From: Nitrososphaera sp.
GTDB lineage: Archaea; Thermoproteota; Nitrososphaeria; Nitrososphaerales; Nitrososphaeraceae
NCBI GenBank assembly: GCA_023252395.1
Contig: JAJPDY010000027.1
Span: 1-9,552 of the forward strand
Direction of reading: 5' to 3'
Length of the DNA stretch: 9,552 nucleotides
Shown piece after piece: positions 1-5,373 of the stretch (its first letter is position 1; every line of letters starts with the position of its first letter). The translations under genes and the position numbers were made by a program. The notes below the pieces were generated by a model that did no database searches, was not told the DNA's origin, and worked only from the letters and a program-made list of their open reading frames with translations.

Positions 1-333
1 CTATAGCGGCCCCGGCACAGTCGGTAGCAAGAATCCAACGATGGTGGCGGCTATCCACACTATCACTGCAATTAGAAACGCCCTGAGCCATCCAATGTCG
101 TAGAGCGCCCTGAGAGCCAGCAGCCAAATAAAGCCGCCAACTGCTGCCGCAATGAGCCCATTTTTGAAGATGAAATACACAACAGAATAGACGATGGCTC
201 CAATAATTGCAGCGGCGAAAGCCCGTCCGATTCCCTCCTTTTGCCCGAATAGCTTTGTCGTAATGTAGATTATGACAGTCGATACCGCAAGACCCACGAC
301 AAATATTATGGCTGACAGCAGCTCATTTGCCAT
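1..333 (-). CDS. Small four-helix integral membrane protein, function unknown
   Basis: A 110-residue protein starting with ATG at 333 and ending with TAG at bases 3-1, so it is complete although it touches the window edge. Four hydrophobic segments are visible, at about residues 4-25, 36-56, 59-77 and 84-104. Short loops carry the few charges (K-L-F-G-Q-K-E-G between helices 1 and 2; a short D-I-G-W-L-R turn before helix 4). Small residues (Ala, Gly) are common inside the helices, suggesting tight packing. There is no signal-peptidase site, cysteine motif or enzymatic motif. The start is supported by a TATA-like box about 28 bases upstream, which would give a leaderless mRNA. I do not recognise the family. 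The coding call is fairly secure from the coherent membrane topology, but the function is open. Confidence 0.75.
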   Translation of the reverse strand: MANELLSAIIFVVGLAVSTVIIYITTKLFGQKEGIGRAFAAAIIGAIVYSVVYFIFKNGLIAAAVGGFIWLLALRALYDIGWLRAFLIAVIVWIAATIVGFLLPTVPGPL

Positions 334-355
334 TCATCAGAATAGCTGCCGTGCC

Positions 356-367
356 TGTTTTTTAATC
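356..367 (-). promoter_or_regulatory. TATA-like box for the 110-residue membrane protein gene
   Basis: Read on the minus strand this is GATTAAAAAACA. Its centre is about 28 bases before the ATG at 333, the spacing expected of an archaeal TATA box that starts transcription at or next to the initiation codon. No Shine-Dalgarno sequence lies before the ATG, which fits a leaderless transcript. Confidence 0.45.
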
Positions 368-397
368 GACTGGAGAATCCTTCTAGTGGAGAGCAAG

Positions 398-407
398 GTT
401 AAATTAA
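398..407 (+). promoter_or_regulatory. TATA-like box for the 5S rRNA gene
   Basis: The A/T run GTTAAATTAA is centred about 27 bases before the predicted 5S 5' end near 430, and is preceded by purines (GAGCAAGG) that could act as the TFB-recognition element. Its position suggests that the 5S gene is transcribed alone and not from an upstream rRNA operon. Confidence 0.5.
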
Positions 408-429
408 CCCCTAAGCAGGATGTTAGGGT

Positions 430-546
430 AAGCCGGTCATAGCGGCAGGGTGCGACCCGGTCCCATTCCGAACCCGGAAGTCAAACCTGCCGACGCTGCT
501 GTGTTACTGACCTGCGTGAGCGGTTGGGAAGCAGCAGTGCTGGCAT
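430..546 (+). rRNA. rrf: 5S ribosomal RNA
   Basis: The stretch has the archaeal 5S core: a 'GTCATAGCGGC' segment near the 5' end followed by the 'CCCGGTCCCATTCCGAACC' loop (455-473). The terminal stem pairs GCCGGT (432-437) with GCTGGC reversed (539-544). Helix II is GGCAGG (444-449) with CCTGCC (486-491). The other arm is closed by GCTGCT (495-500) with AGCAGC (530-535). The predicted length of about 117 bases is normal. The ends are set by pairing and may be off by one to three bases. No 16S or 23S gene lies nearby; an unlinked 5S gene is known for thaumarchaea. A TATA-like box stands before it and a T-rich stretch after it. Confidence 0.93.
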
Positions 547-556
547 CTTTTATTTA
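547..556 (+). terminator. T-rich terminator of 5S rRNA
   Basis: CTTTTATTTA follows directly after the 5S terminal stem. Archaeal RNA polymerase stops at T-rich stretches of the non-template strand. The stretch lies inside the last codons of the convergent minus-strand gene, whose TAA is at 552-550. Confidence 0.5.
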
Positions 557-1122
557 TCAAAATTCTCGCCAAGGTGTATCGACTTTATCAGCTGCCTCAC
601 GTCGTAGGCGATGCGGTCGATTATCGCAAAGGCGGAAGCGATGCCAACCGGCTCCCACGCCCGCGTTTCAATTATGCAGGCATAGTTTGCAGCCTTGAGC
701 GTGATGTTCTTCACCTCTTCTTTCATGATGTTGCTTGCAAAATCCCTTGACAGCTCGGCGTCTTTTGCCAAGATGTCGGCCACTATGCCCCCGCTCCACC
801 CCATGCTGGTTACCTTGCTGTTGTACAGCTGGTAGTACGGGCTTGCGTCCAAGAGCTTGTGGGCGTTGTCGTCAGATTCATAGACAGAGTTGTTTTCCAC
901 GATGCAGTAGACGTTGTAAAATGGCCCCATTCGCACCACATCCTCTATCCCGATGTAGCTGACGTTTCCGCTCAGGACCTTGACAAAGCCATCCCTGTGC
1001 GAAAGCCAGCGCTCAAAATATGGGCGCCTTGACGGATGAATGTCTGCAAGGTTGCCCATCTGGCAGCTGTAGCCAAGGTCTGTAAGTGCGTCAACAAGTG
1101 CGCTCAGCTGAAAGACAGGCAT
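550..1122 (-). CDS. Conserved-looking protein of unknown function, coupled to pepA
   Basis: A soluble protein of 190 residues that I do not recognise. A GTG immediately after the pepA stop (at 1131) would add three residues. I prefer the ATG at 1122, because the same bases supply AGGTGA, a good Shine-Dalgarno match five bases before it. The pepA stop TAG is part of that ribosome-binding site, so the two genes are probably translationally coupled. The first part mixes strand and helix (a Y-F-E-R-W-L-S-H-R-D segment at about residues 34-43, then a hydrophobic Y-N-V-Y-C-I-V-E-N-N strand near 68-77). The C-terminal half is mainly helical (about 107-185), with single cysteines in the C-I-V-E and A-C-I-I-E segments. 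There is no signal peptide, membrane segment or known catalytic motif. Its 3' end lies four bases from the 5S gene on the other strand. Confidence 0.8.
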   Translation of the reverse strand: MPVFQLSALVDALTDLGYSCQMGNLADIHPSRRPYFERWLSHRDGFVKVLSGNVSYIGIEDVVRMGPFYNVYCIVENNSVYESDDNAHKLLDASPYYQLYNSKVTSMGWSGGIVADILAKDAELSRDFASNIMKEEVKNITLKAANYACIIETRAWEPVGIASAFAIIDRIAYDVRQLIKSIHLGENFDK

Positions 1123-1131
1123 CCTTTTCAC

Positions 1132-2637
1132 CTAGGCTTGCGGCTGCTTTTCGTCCTCCATAAGCAGTTTCACGAGCGTCCTGACTCCAAAGCCGGTCGC
1201 GCCCTTTGGGTTGTAGCTTCGCTCGTACGTCCCGTCCTGAGTCCACGCAGTGCCGGCTATGTCGATGTGCACCCACGGGACGCCGTTGACAAAGTTTGAC
1301 AGAAACGCTGCCGCAGTGATAGCCCCTCCGGGACGGCCGCCGATGTTGCGAATGTCCGCGTACGCGCTCTTTATCTGCTCGTGGAATTCGTCATAGAGCG
1401 GGAGCTCCCACATCTTTTCTCCAGTCTTGTCTGACAGCTTGCGGAGTCTGTCTGTCAGCTGCTTGTTCGTGCCAACTAGTGCCGCGACGTTGGCGCCAAG
1501 CGCGATTATGGCAGCGCCTGTAAGTGTTGCAAGGTCGATTACGGCCTTTGGGCTGTAGGTGGCTATCCCGTAGGCAAGTGCGTCTGCAAGTATCATGCGC
1601 CCCTCTGCGTCCGTGTTGAGCACTTCCACTGTCTTGCCGCTGTACATCTTTACGATGTCGCCGGGGCGATATGAAGTGGAAGATGGCATGTTCTCGACCG
1701 ACGGCACTATTCCGACCACGTTTACTGCAAGCTTCATTGATGCCACCGCGCGCATGACCGCAAGCACGGTGCAGCCGCCGCACTTGTCAAACTTCATTTC
1801 GTCCATCTTTTCTCCCGGCTTTATTGAAATTCCGCCGGTGTCAAACGTGACAGCCTTTCCAACGAGCAGGTACGGCTTTTGGTCTGCTCCGCTGACGCCG
1901 GTGTATTCTAGAATTATCAGCTTTGGCGGGTTATTGCTCCCCTTGCCGACAGCCACTATCCCGCCCATGCCCATGTTCTCCAGCTCGTAGCGGTCAATGA
2001 CTCGAGCCTTCATGCCATATTCCTGCGCAAGCGACAGAGCGGTGCTTGCAAGCTGGGCCGGCGCGCAATCGTTTGGCGGCAGGTTGCCGATGTCACGTGC
2101 AAAATTCACCGCCTCGACTACAAGGTTCGTCCTGTCTGCAATCGACTGGAATTTCGGCGAATCCGAGTTTATCAGTATTGAAACCTCTTCTATCTTTGTC
2201 TTGCTGTTGTCAGCTGCCTTGTACTTGTCAAATGAATAGAGTGCAAGGGCCACGCCTTCTGTCATGGCTTCAATCAGCCCTTCGTCAAGGTTTGAAAACT
2301 GCAATATCGAAAACTCTTTTGCGCCTAGCTCTCTTGCTTTTTGCGCTGCCTTGCCGGCGCATATCCGCGCGCTTTCGTCAGTGAATTTGTCGCGCTTGCC
2401 AAGCCCGAGGAGCATTATCTTTTTCATCGGCCCCTTGCCCAGCGTGTAGACAAGTACGCTTGAGCCGAATGTCCCGCGAAACTCCTTGTTCTCCAGCGTT
2501 TCCTTGATTGAAGCAAAAACTGCCGGATCAAGCTCTTTTGACTGTGAAAAGTCCTGCTCGTTTTCAAAGACTCCGATGACCAGAAGGGAAGTCTGCTTTT
2601 GGTCGATCTTGGTCTTCTCGATTTTGACCTGCACCAT
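1132..2637 (-). CDS. pepA: Leucyl aminopeptidase, peptidase family M17
   Basis: A cytosolic two-metal aminopeptidase of 501 residues, the usual family length, that removes N-terminal residues from peptides; family members are hexamers. The catalytic domain is complete. K261 and D266 lie in V-G-K-A-V-T-F-D-T-G-G. K273 is in S-I-K-P-G-E. D284 is in M-K-F-D-K-C-G-G. The family signature N-T-D-A-E-G-R occupies 341-347, giving metal ligands D343 and E345 and the catalytic R347. The G-R-P-G-G-A-I-T-A-A-A-F-L segment at 434-446 is also typical. The N-terminal third (about 1-160) is the divergent alpha/beta domain. The ATG at 2637 has a TATA-like box about 28 bases upstream and no Shine-Dalgarno, suggesting a leaderless start. 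The likely role is peptide turnover. Some bacterial PepA proteins also bind DNA, but nothing here shows that. Confidence 0.96.
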   Translation of the reverse strand: MVQVKIEKTKIDQKQTSLLVIGVFENEQDFSQSKELDPAVFASIKETLENKEFRGTFGSSVLVYTLGKGPMKKIMLLGLGKRDKFTDESARICAGKAAQKARELGAKEFSILQFSNLDEGLIEAMTEGVALALYSFDKYKAADNSKTKIEEVSILINSDSPKFQSIADRTNLVVEAVNFARDIGNLPPNDCAPAQLASTALSLAQEYGMKARVIDRYELENMGMGGIVAVGKGSNNPPKLIILEYTGVSGADQKPYLLVGKAVTFDTGGISIKPGEKMDEMKFDKCGGCTVLAVMRAVASMKLAVNVVGIVPSVENMPSSTSYRPGDIVKMYSGKTVEVLNTDAEGRMILADALAYGIATYSPKAVIDLATLTGAAIIALGANVAALVGTNKQLTDRLRKLSDKTGEKMWELPLYDEFHEQIKSAYADIRNIGGRPGGAITAAAFLSNFVNGVPWVHIDIAGTAWTQDGTYERSYNPKGATGFGVRTLVKLLMEDEKQPQA

Positions 2638-2660
2638 GACGTATAGAATCTGCGAATGAC

Positions 2661-2674
2661 TTTATTTTAAGTAT
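2661..2674 (-). promoter_or_regulatory. TATA-like box for pepA
   Basis: On the minus strand this reads ATACTTAAAATAAA, in the 38-base gap between the small upstream gene and pepA. Its centre is near 28 bases before the pepA ATG. pepA therefore probably has its own promoter and a leaderless mRNA, even if some transcription also reads in from the upstream gene. Confidence 0.5.
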
Positions 2675-2675
2675 A

Positions 2676-2918
2676 TCAAGCCCGGTCAAACAGCGACCTG
2701 TAAATGTCTGCAAGGACCCTGTGCCTGAGGGCCAGATTTTGGTCGTGTGACTCTTCAGCCATCGTTGCAAGGTGCTCGTGGTACTCGATGTTCGCCTGGA
2801 GCTCGCGCTTGTATTTTTCCATCGCCGCCTGCAGCACCTGCTGTATCTCGCGCTCTTTGGCGTTGATTCTATCCTGAATTACGCTAAAGGCATTTTGCGT
2901 ACTGGCTGCTGTCTGCAA
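2676..2918 (-). CDS. Small helical (coiled-coil-like) protein, function unknown
   Basis: An 80-residue, strongly charged protein. From about residue 12 to 75 it is one long predicted helix rich in Glu, Lys, Gln and Arg with regularly spaced hydrophobics (V-I-Q-D-R-I, I-Q-Q-V-L-Q-A-A-M, L-Q-A-N-I, L-A-L-R-H-R-V-L-A-D-I), as in a coiled coil or helical hairpin. There is no cysteine, signal or membrane segment. The start is TTG at 2918. An in-frame TAA lies just before it, so translation cannot begin earlier, and the next Met is residue 33. A TATA-like box 23-32 bases upstream would make the TTG a leaderless start. It precedes pepA by 38 bases on the same strand. I do not recognise the family. 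Confidence 0.65.
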   Translation of the reverse strand: MQTAASTQNAFSVIQDRINAKEREIQQVLQAAMEKYKRELQANIEYHEHLATMAEESHDQNLALRHRVLADIYRSLFDRA

Positions 2919-2940
2919 TTAGCCAGCTATTACAATAGCA

Positions 2941-2950
2941 GATATTTAAC
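2941..2950 (-). promoter_or_regulatory. TATA-like box for the 80-residue gene
   Basis: On the minus strand this reads GTTAAATATC, centred about 28 bases before the TTG at 2918. It lies in the 84-base divergent gap (2919-3002) that also serves the plus-strand gene at 3003. The A/T core is nearly symmetrical and could be used in both directions. Confidence 0.45.
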
Positions 2951-2986
2951 AATCCATGGTGCAATGTTCTAGAACACCAAATCGCT

Positions 2987-2996
2987 TTGTTTTTAT
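2987..2996 (+). promoter_or_regulatory. TATA-like box for the 66-residue gene
   Basis: GTTTTTATCA is the best plus-strand A/T box in the divergent gap. It would start transcription near 3017-3020, which is downstream of the TTG at 3003. If this box is used, the TTG at 3030 becomes the more likely start. Confidence 0.3.
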
Positions 2997-3002
2997 CATA
3001 TC

Positions 3003-3203
3003 TTGACTGCGCCATCGGAGAGAATTTGCTTGTCGTCGCTGGATGACGTATGCACGCAGCTAAAGAGGTTCGGGCTCAACTATGACTCGGAAGAGTTGAG
3101 AAAAGCGTATCCCAGAGAAGAGCAGCTGGCGCAGGTCGAAAGGAACCTCTGGAAGATGCTAAGAAATATCGAAGAAGAAAGGAACAGAATGGGGATGTCT
3201 TAG
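3003..3203 (+). CDS. Small acidic/basic helical protein, function unknown
   Basis: An open frame of 66 residues from TTG at 3003 to TAG at 3201-3203. The visible pattern is a helix with D-D-V-C-T-Q-L-K-R-F-G-L-N-Y (about 14-27), then a charged helix from about 31 to 62 (E-E-L-R-K-A-Y, E-E-Q-L-A-Q-V-E-R-N-L-W-K-M-L). There is one cysteine and no membrane segment. The start is uncertain. TTG at 3003 has neither Shine-Dalgarno nor a well-spaced box, while TTG at 3030 (57 residues) follows GGAG ten bases upstream. The stop overlaps the stop of the convergent gene by four bases. No family recognised. It is kept as a real gene because of its amphipathic composition and clean divergent placement. 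Confidence 0.55.
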   Translation: MTAPSERICLSSLDDVCTQLKRFGLNYDSEELRKAYPREEQLAQVERNLWKMLRNIEEERNRMGMS

Positions 3204-3682
3204 TCGCGAAACGGAAATTTGGCGCCGTGGCTGAGCGTTGTGGCAAGCCTCTTGAGCACGTTGGTTGGCGTGTAGCACGACGCGCCCATGCCGTCATATT
3301 CGCAAGCTGCAATGACATCAGTGGCCTTGCCGCCCCTGAATACTCCTACAATGATTTCTCTAGTCAGCGGCAGGATGCCAGAGCGGGCTCCAAACGCGCC
3401 GTCCTTGTTTACTAGCCAGAACATGTCGGTTGGATCATAGCCTGACGGGAAGATCATTCCTTTCGCTTCCTTTGCCTCCTGCGAATAGTAGTGACCGGCG
3501 GTCCTTATCCAGCCCCGGGAGAGCGTGCTTGCGGTCTTGGCAAACTTGGCGCAGGAATAGCATTTGTCGTCGTAGATCAAGAGCGGCCGTCTGAAAAGGG
3601 AGGATATCGACGACACATGTACAATATTCATTCCCGATCTTTTAAACCTTGAGCGTGGAGCTATGTTTTTATCTGCCTCCAA
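3200..3682 (-). CDS. DCC/DUF393-like thiol-disulfide protein
   Basis: A protein of up to 160 residues. The segment L-L-I-Y-D-D-K-C-Y-S-C-A-K-F at about 34-47 resembles the opening of the DCC (DUF393) family, whose signature is a Tyr-Asp strand followed by Cys-x-x-Cys (here C41 and C44). It is followed by a D-M-F-W-L-V-N-K-D-G strand pair (about 86-95), as in that family. Members are predicted thioredoxin-like redox proteins; activity is not established here. Two further cysteines, C127 and C136, lie near the C-terminus. The start is unsure: TTG at 3682 has a TATA-like box 26 bases upstream, ATG at 3631 (residue 18) follows two other A/T boxes, and GTG at 3616 is also possible. The conserved part begins after all three. 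No signal peptide is evident, so a cytoplasmic place is assumed. Confidence 0.7.
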   Translation of the reverse strand: MEADKNIAPRSRFKRSGMNIVHVSSISSLFRRPLLIYDDKCYSCAKFAKTASTLSRGWIRTAGHYYSQEAKEAKGMIFPSGYDPTDMFWLVNKDGAFGARSGILPLTREIIVGVFRGGKATDVIAACEYDGMGASCYTPTNVLKRLATTLSHGAKFPFRD

Positions 3683-3704
3683 AGAGATTTTTCCTGTCTT
3701 GAAG

Positions 3705-3711
3705 AAATTTA
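3705..3711. promoter_or_regulatory. Shared A/T box between divergent genes
   Basis: AAATTTA lies in the short gap between the minus gene (start up to 3682) and the transketolase operon. It is nearly palindromic. Its centre is 26 bases from the TTG at 3682 on one side and 25 bases from the ATG at 3733 on the other, so it could serve as TATA box in both directions. A second plus-strand candidate is GTTTTTATCT at 3665-3674, which would give a leader of about 22 bases to the ATG at 3718. Confidence 0.35.
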
Positions 3712-3717
3712 CTCAAG

Positions 3718-5373
3718 ATGATGATAATAGTTATGGGCTTTAACATGCGTTATCTCGACCTCAAAAGGAAGGTCCGCGACGTGCGCATGTGGGCGATTCA
3801 GGGGATCGCCGAAGCCGGCTCGGGCCACCCCGGCGCGTCATTTTCGGCTGCAGAGATAATGGGCACTCTTTATTTCAGGAGAATGAAGCACGACCCTGCA
3901 AAGCCGGACTGGGACGAGCGGGACTACTTCATAAACTCAAAGGCGCACTCTGCGCCCGGCTTTTACTCTACTCTTGCAGTAGCAGGCTATTTCCAGCCAG
4001 AAGAGGTAAAGACATTGCGAAAGCTGGGCTCGCGCTTGCAGGGCCACCCCGTAAGGCATTCCGAGCGCCAGAAGGACCACAGCGTGCCCGGCGTAGAATA
4101 CTCTGGCGGCTCTGAAGGCATCGGGCTTTCAGTCGGAATCGGCATCGCGCTTGCAAGCAAGCTTGACGGCAAGAAGAACAGGGTGTTCGTCCTTATAGGC
4201 GACGGCGAGTCAAACGAGGGCCAGATATGGGAAGCTTCGATGGCCGCCGGCAAGTACAAGCTGGACAACCTTGTCGCCGTCTTGGACAGAAACCGCATCC
4301 AGCAGGACGGCTTTACAGAAGACATCATGCCCCTTGACCCGGCAAAGGACAAGTGGGCTGCATTTAACTGGCAGGTGTTTGAAGTCGACGGCCACAGAGT
4401 GGAGCAGCTGGTTGACGCGCTCAACAAGGCTTCGCAGGTGCACGACAAGCCTGTAATGATAGTTGCAAACACAGTCAAGGGCAACGGCATACGCCACATG
4501 GCAAACAACCCGCAGTGGCACGGCAAGGCGCCGCCAAAGAGGCAGACAGAAGTTCTCCTTGAGGAGCTAGAAAGCGAATGCCTTATTGCGCCTTCCATAA
4601 TTGCCGGCGAGCGCGAAAACTATGAGAACAAGATAAGGAAGGTCGAGCGCGAGGGAGTCGACATGATCCACCTTGACGTCATGGACGGCAGGTTCGTTCC
4701 AAACACCACGTTCTTTGCTGACACTATAAAGAAGCTAAGGAGGTCTACAAGCCTCCCATTTGACGCCCACCTAATGATCGAAAAGCCCCTTGAGCAGGTG
4801 GACGAGTACATCGACGCAAGGTGCGACGTCATCACGGTGCACGCCGAAGCCTGCACCGAGAACGAGTTCAAGGAGATACAGGACAGGCTTATCGCAAACG
4901 GCATCAGCCCCGGCATTGCAATCAACCCCGAGACAGACGTGCCAGAATGGCTCTACGGCTGCCTGCACAACCTTGACGTCGTGATAATCATGTCGGTCAA
5001 CCCCGGATTTGCAGGCCAAAAGTTCATGCCCGAAGTGCTCCCCAAGATGGTGGCAGTCAACAAGAAGCTAAGGGAGCACGGCTTTAAGGGCTACATAGAG
5101 GCAGACGGCGGCATTGACGCGACTACACTCCAGCAGGTGTATGATGCCGGCGCCAGAATATTTGTCGCAGGCAACGCCGTCTACGGCGGAGGCGACATAC
5201 ACGGCGCAATAATCCAGCTGAGGCACAAGGCGGCAGTCGCGCTTGAAGGCAAGCTTCTCAACCACGCCACCCAGCTTGGCATCAGGGTCGACTGGATGAA
5301 AGCCCGTAAACATATATTGATTCCATACGCAAACGAGCTTGGGATAGAGGAAGAGCTCCATGCTGTTAAGTAG
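3718..5373 (+). CDS. Transketolase N-terminal half fused to ribulose-phosphate 3-epimerase
   Basis: A 551-residue two-enzyme fusion. Residues about 10-287 are the thiamine-diphosphate/pyrophosphate half of a split transketolase. They include S-G-H-P-G (35-39), S-K-A-H (74-77), Q-G-H-P (108-111), the cofactor motif starting G-D-G-E (161-164) and ending at N192, and W-H-G-K-A-P (267-272). Residues about 288-510 are a complete TIM-barrel epimerase interconverting ribulose-5-P and xylulose-5-P: A-P-S-I (291-294), metal ligands H318 and D320 in I-H-L-D-V-M-D-G, H351 in D-A-H-L-M-I, S-V-N-P-G-F-A-G-Q-K-F (426-436), and D463 in E-A-D-G-G-I. The join is in frame with almost no linker. Residues about 502-551 form an extra tail of unknown role. 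Start candidates are 3718, 3721, 3733 and 3745; the conserved protein begins near the last (M-R-Y-L-D-L-K). It is first in the operon and overlaps the C-half gene by 14 bases. Confidence 0.93.
   Translation: MMIIVMGFNMRYLDLKRKVRDVRMWAIQGIAEAGSGHPGASFSAAEIMGTLYFRRMKHDPAKPDWDERDYFINSKAHSAPGFYSTLAVAGYFQPEEVKTLRKLGSRLQGHPVRHSERQKDHSVPGVEYSGGSEGIGLSVGIGIALASKLDGKKNRVFVLIGDGESNEGQIWEASMAAGKYKLDNLVAVLDRNRIQQDGFTEDIMPLDPAKDKWAAFNWQVFEVDGHRVEQLVDALNKASQVHDKPVMIVANTVKGNGIRHMANNPQWHGKAPPKRQTEVLLEELESECLIAPSIIAGERENYENKIRKVEREGVDMIHLDVMDGRFVPNTTFFADTIKKLRRSTSLPFDAHLMIEKPLEQVDEYIDARCDVITVHAEACTENEFKEIQDRLIANGISPGIAINPETDVPEWLYGCLHNLDVVIIMSVNPGFAGQKFMPEVLPKMVAVNKKLREHGFKGYIEADGGIDATTLQQVYDAGARIFVAGNAVYGGGDIHGAIIQLRHKAAVALEGKLLNHATQLGIRVDWMKARKHILIPYANELGIEEELHAVK

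Noticed and set aside
450..698. Plus-strand open frame across the 5S gene
   Set aside because: It overlies the rRNA, whose helices explain the sequence, and the rest is the complement of the coding gene 550-1122.
1129..1131. GTG at 1131 as the start of the gene after pepA
   Set aside because: Its bases form part of the AGGTGA Shine-Dalgarno that is correctly spaced for the ATG at 1122; three extra residues add nothing conserved.
3987..4598. Minus-strand open frame of about 200 residues opposite the transketolase half
   Set aside because: Ser/Pro/Leu-rich composition typical of the complement of a high-quality coding frame; no motif, promoter or neighbours in support.
4560..4600. Fusion of transketolase and epimerase as a sequencing artefact
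   Set aside because: The frame is continuous and both sides of the join keep normal domain edges; an artefact would need exactly the loss of a stop with no frame change. It cannot be fully excluded without reads.
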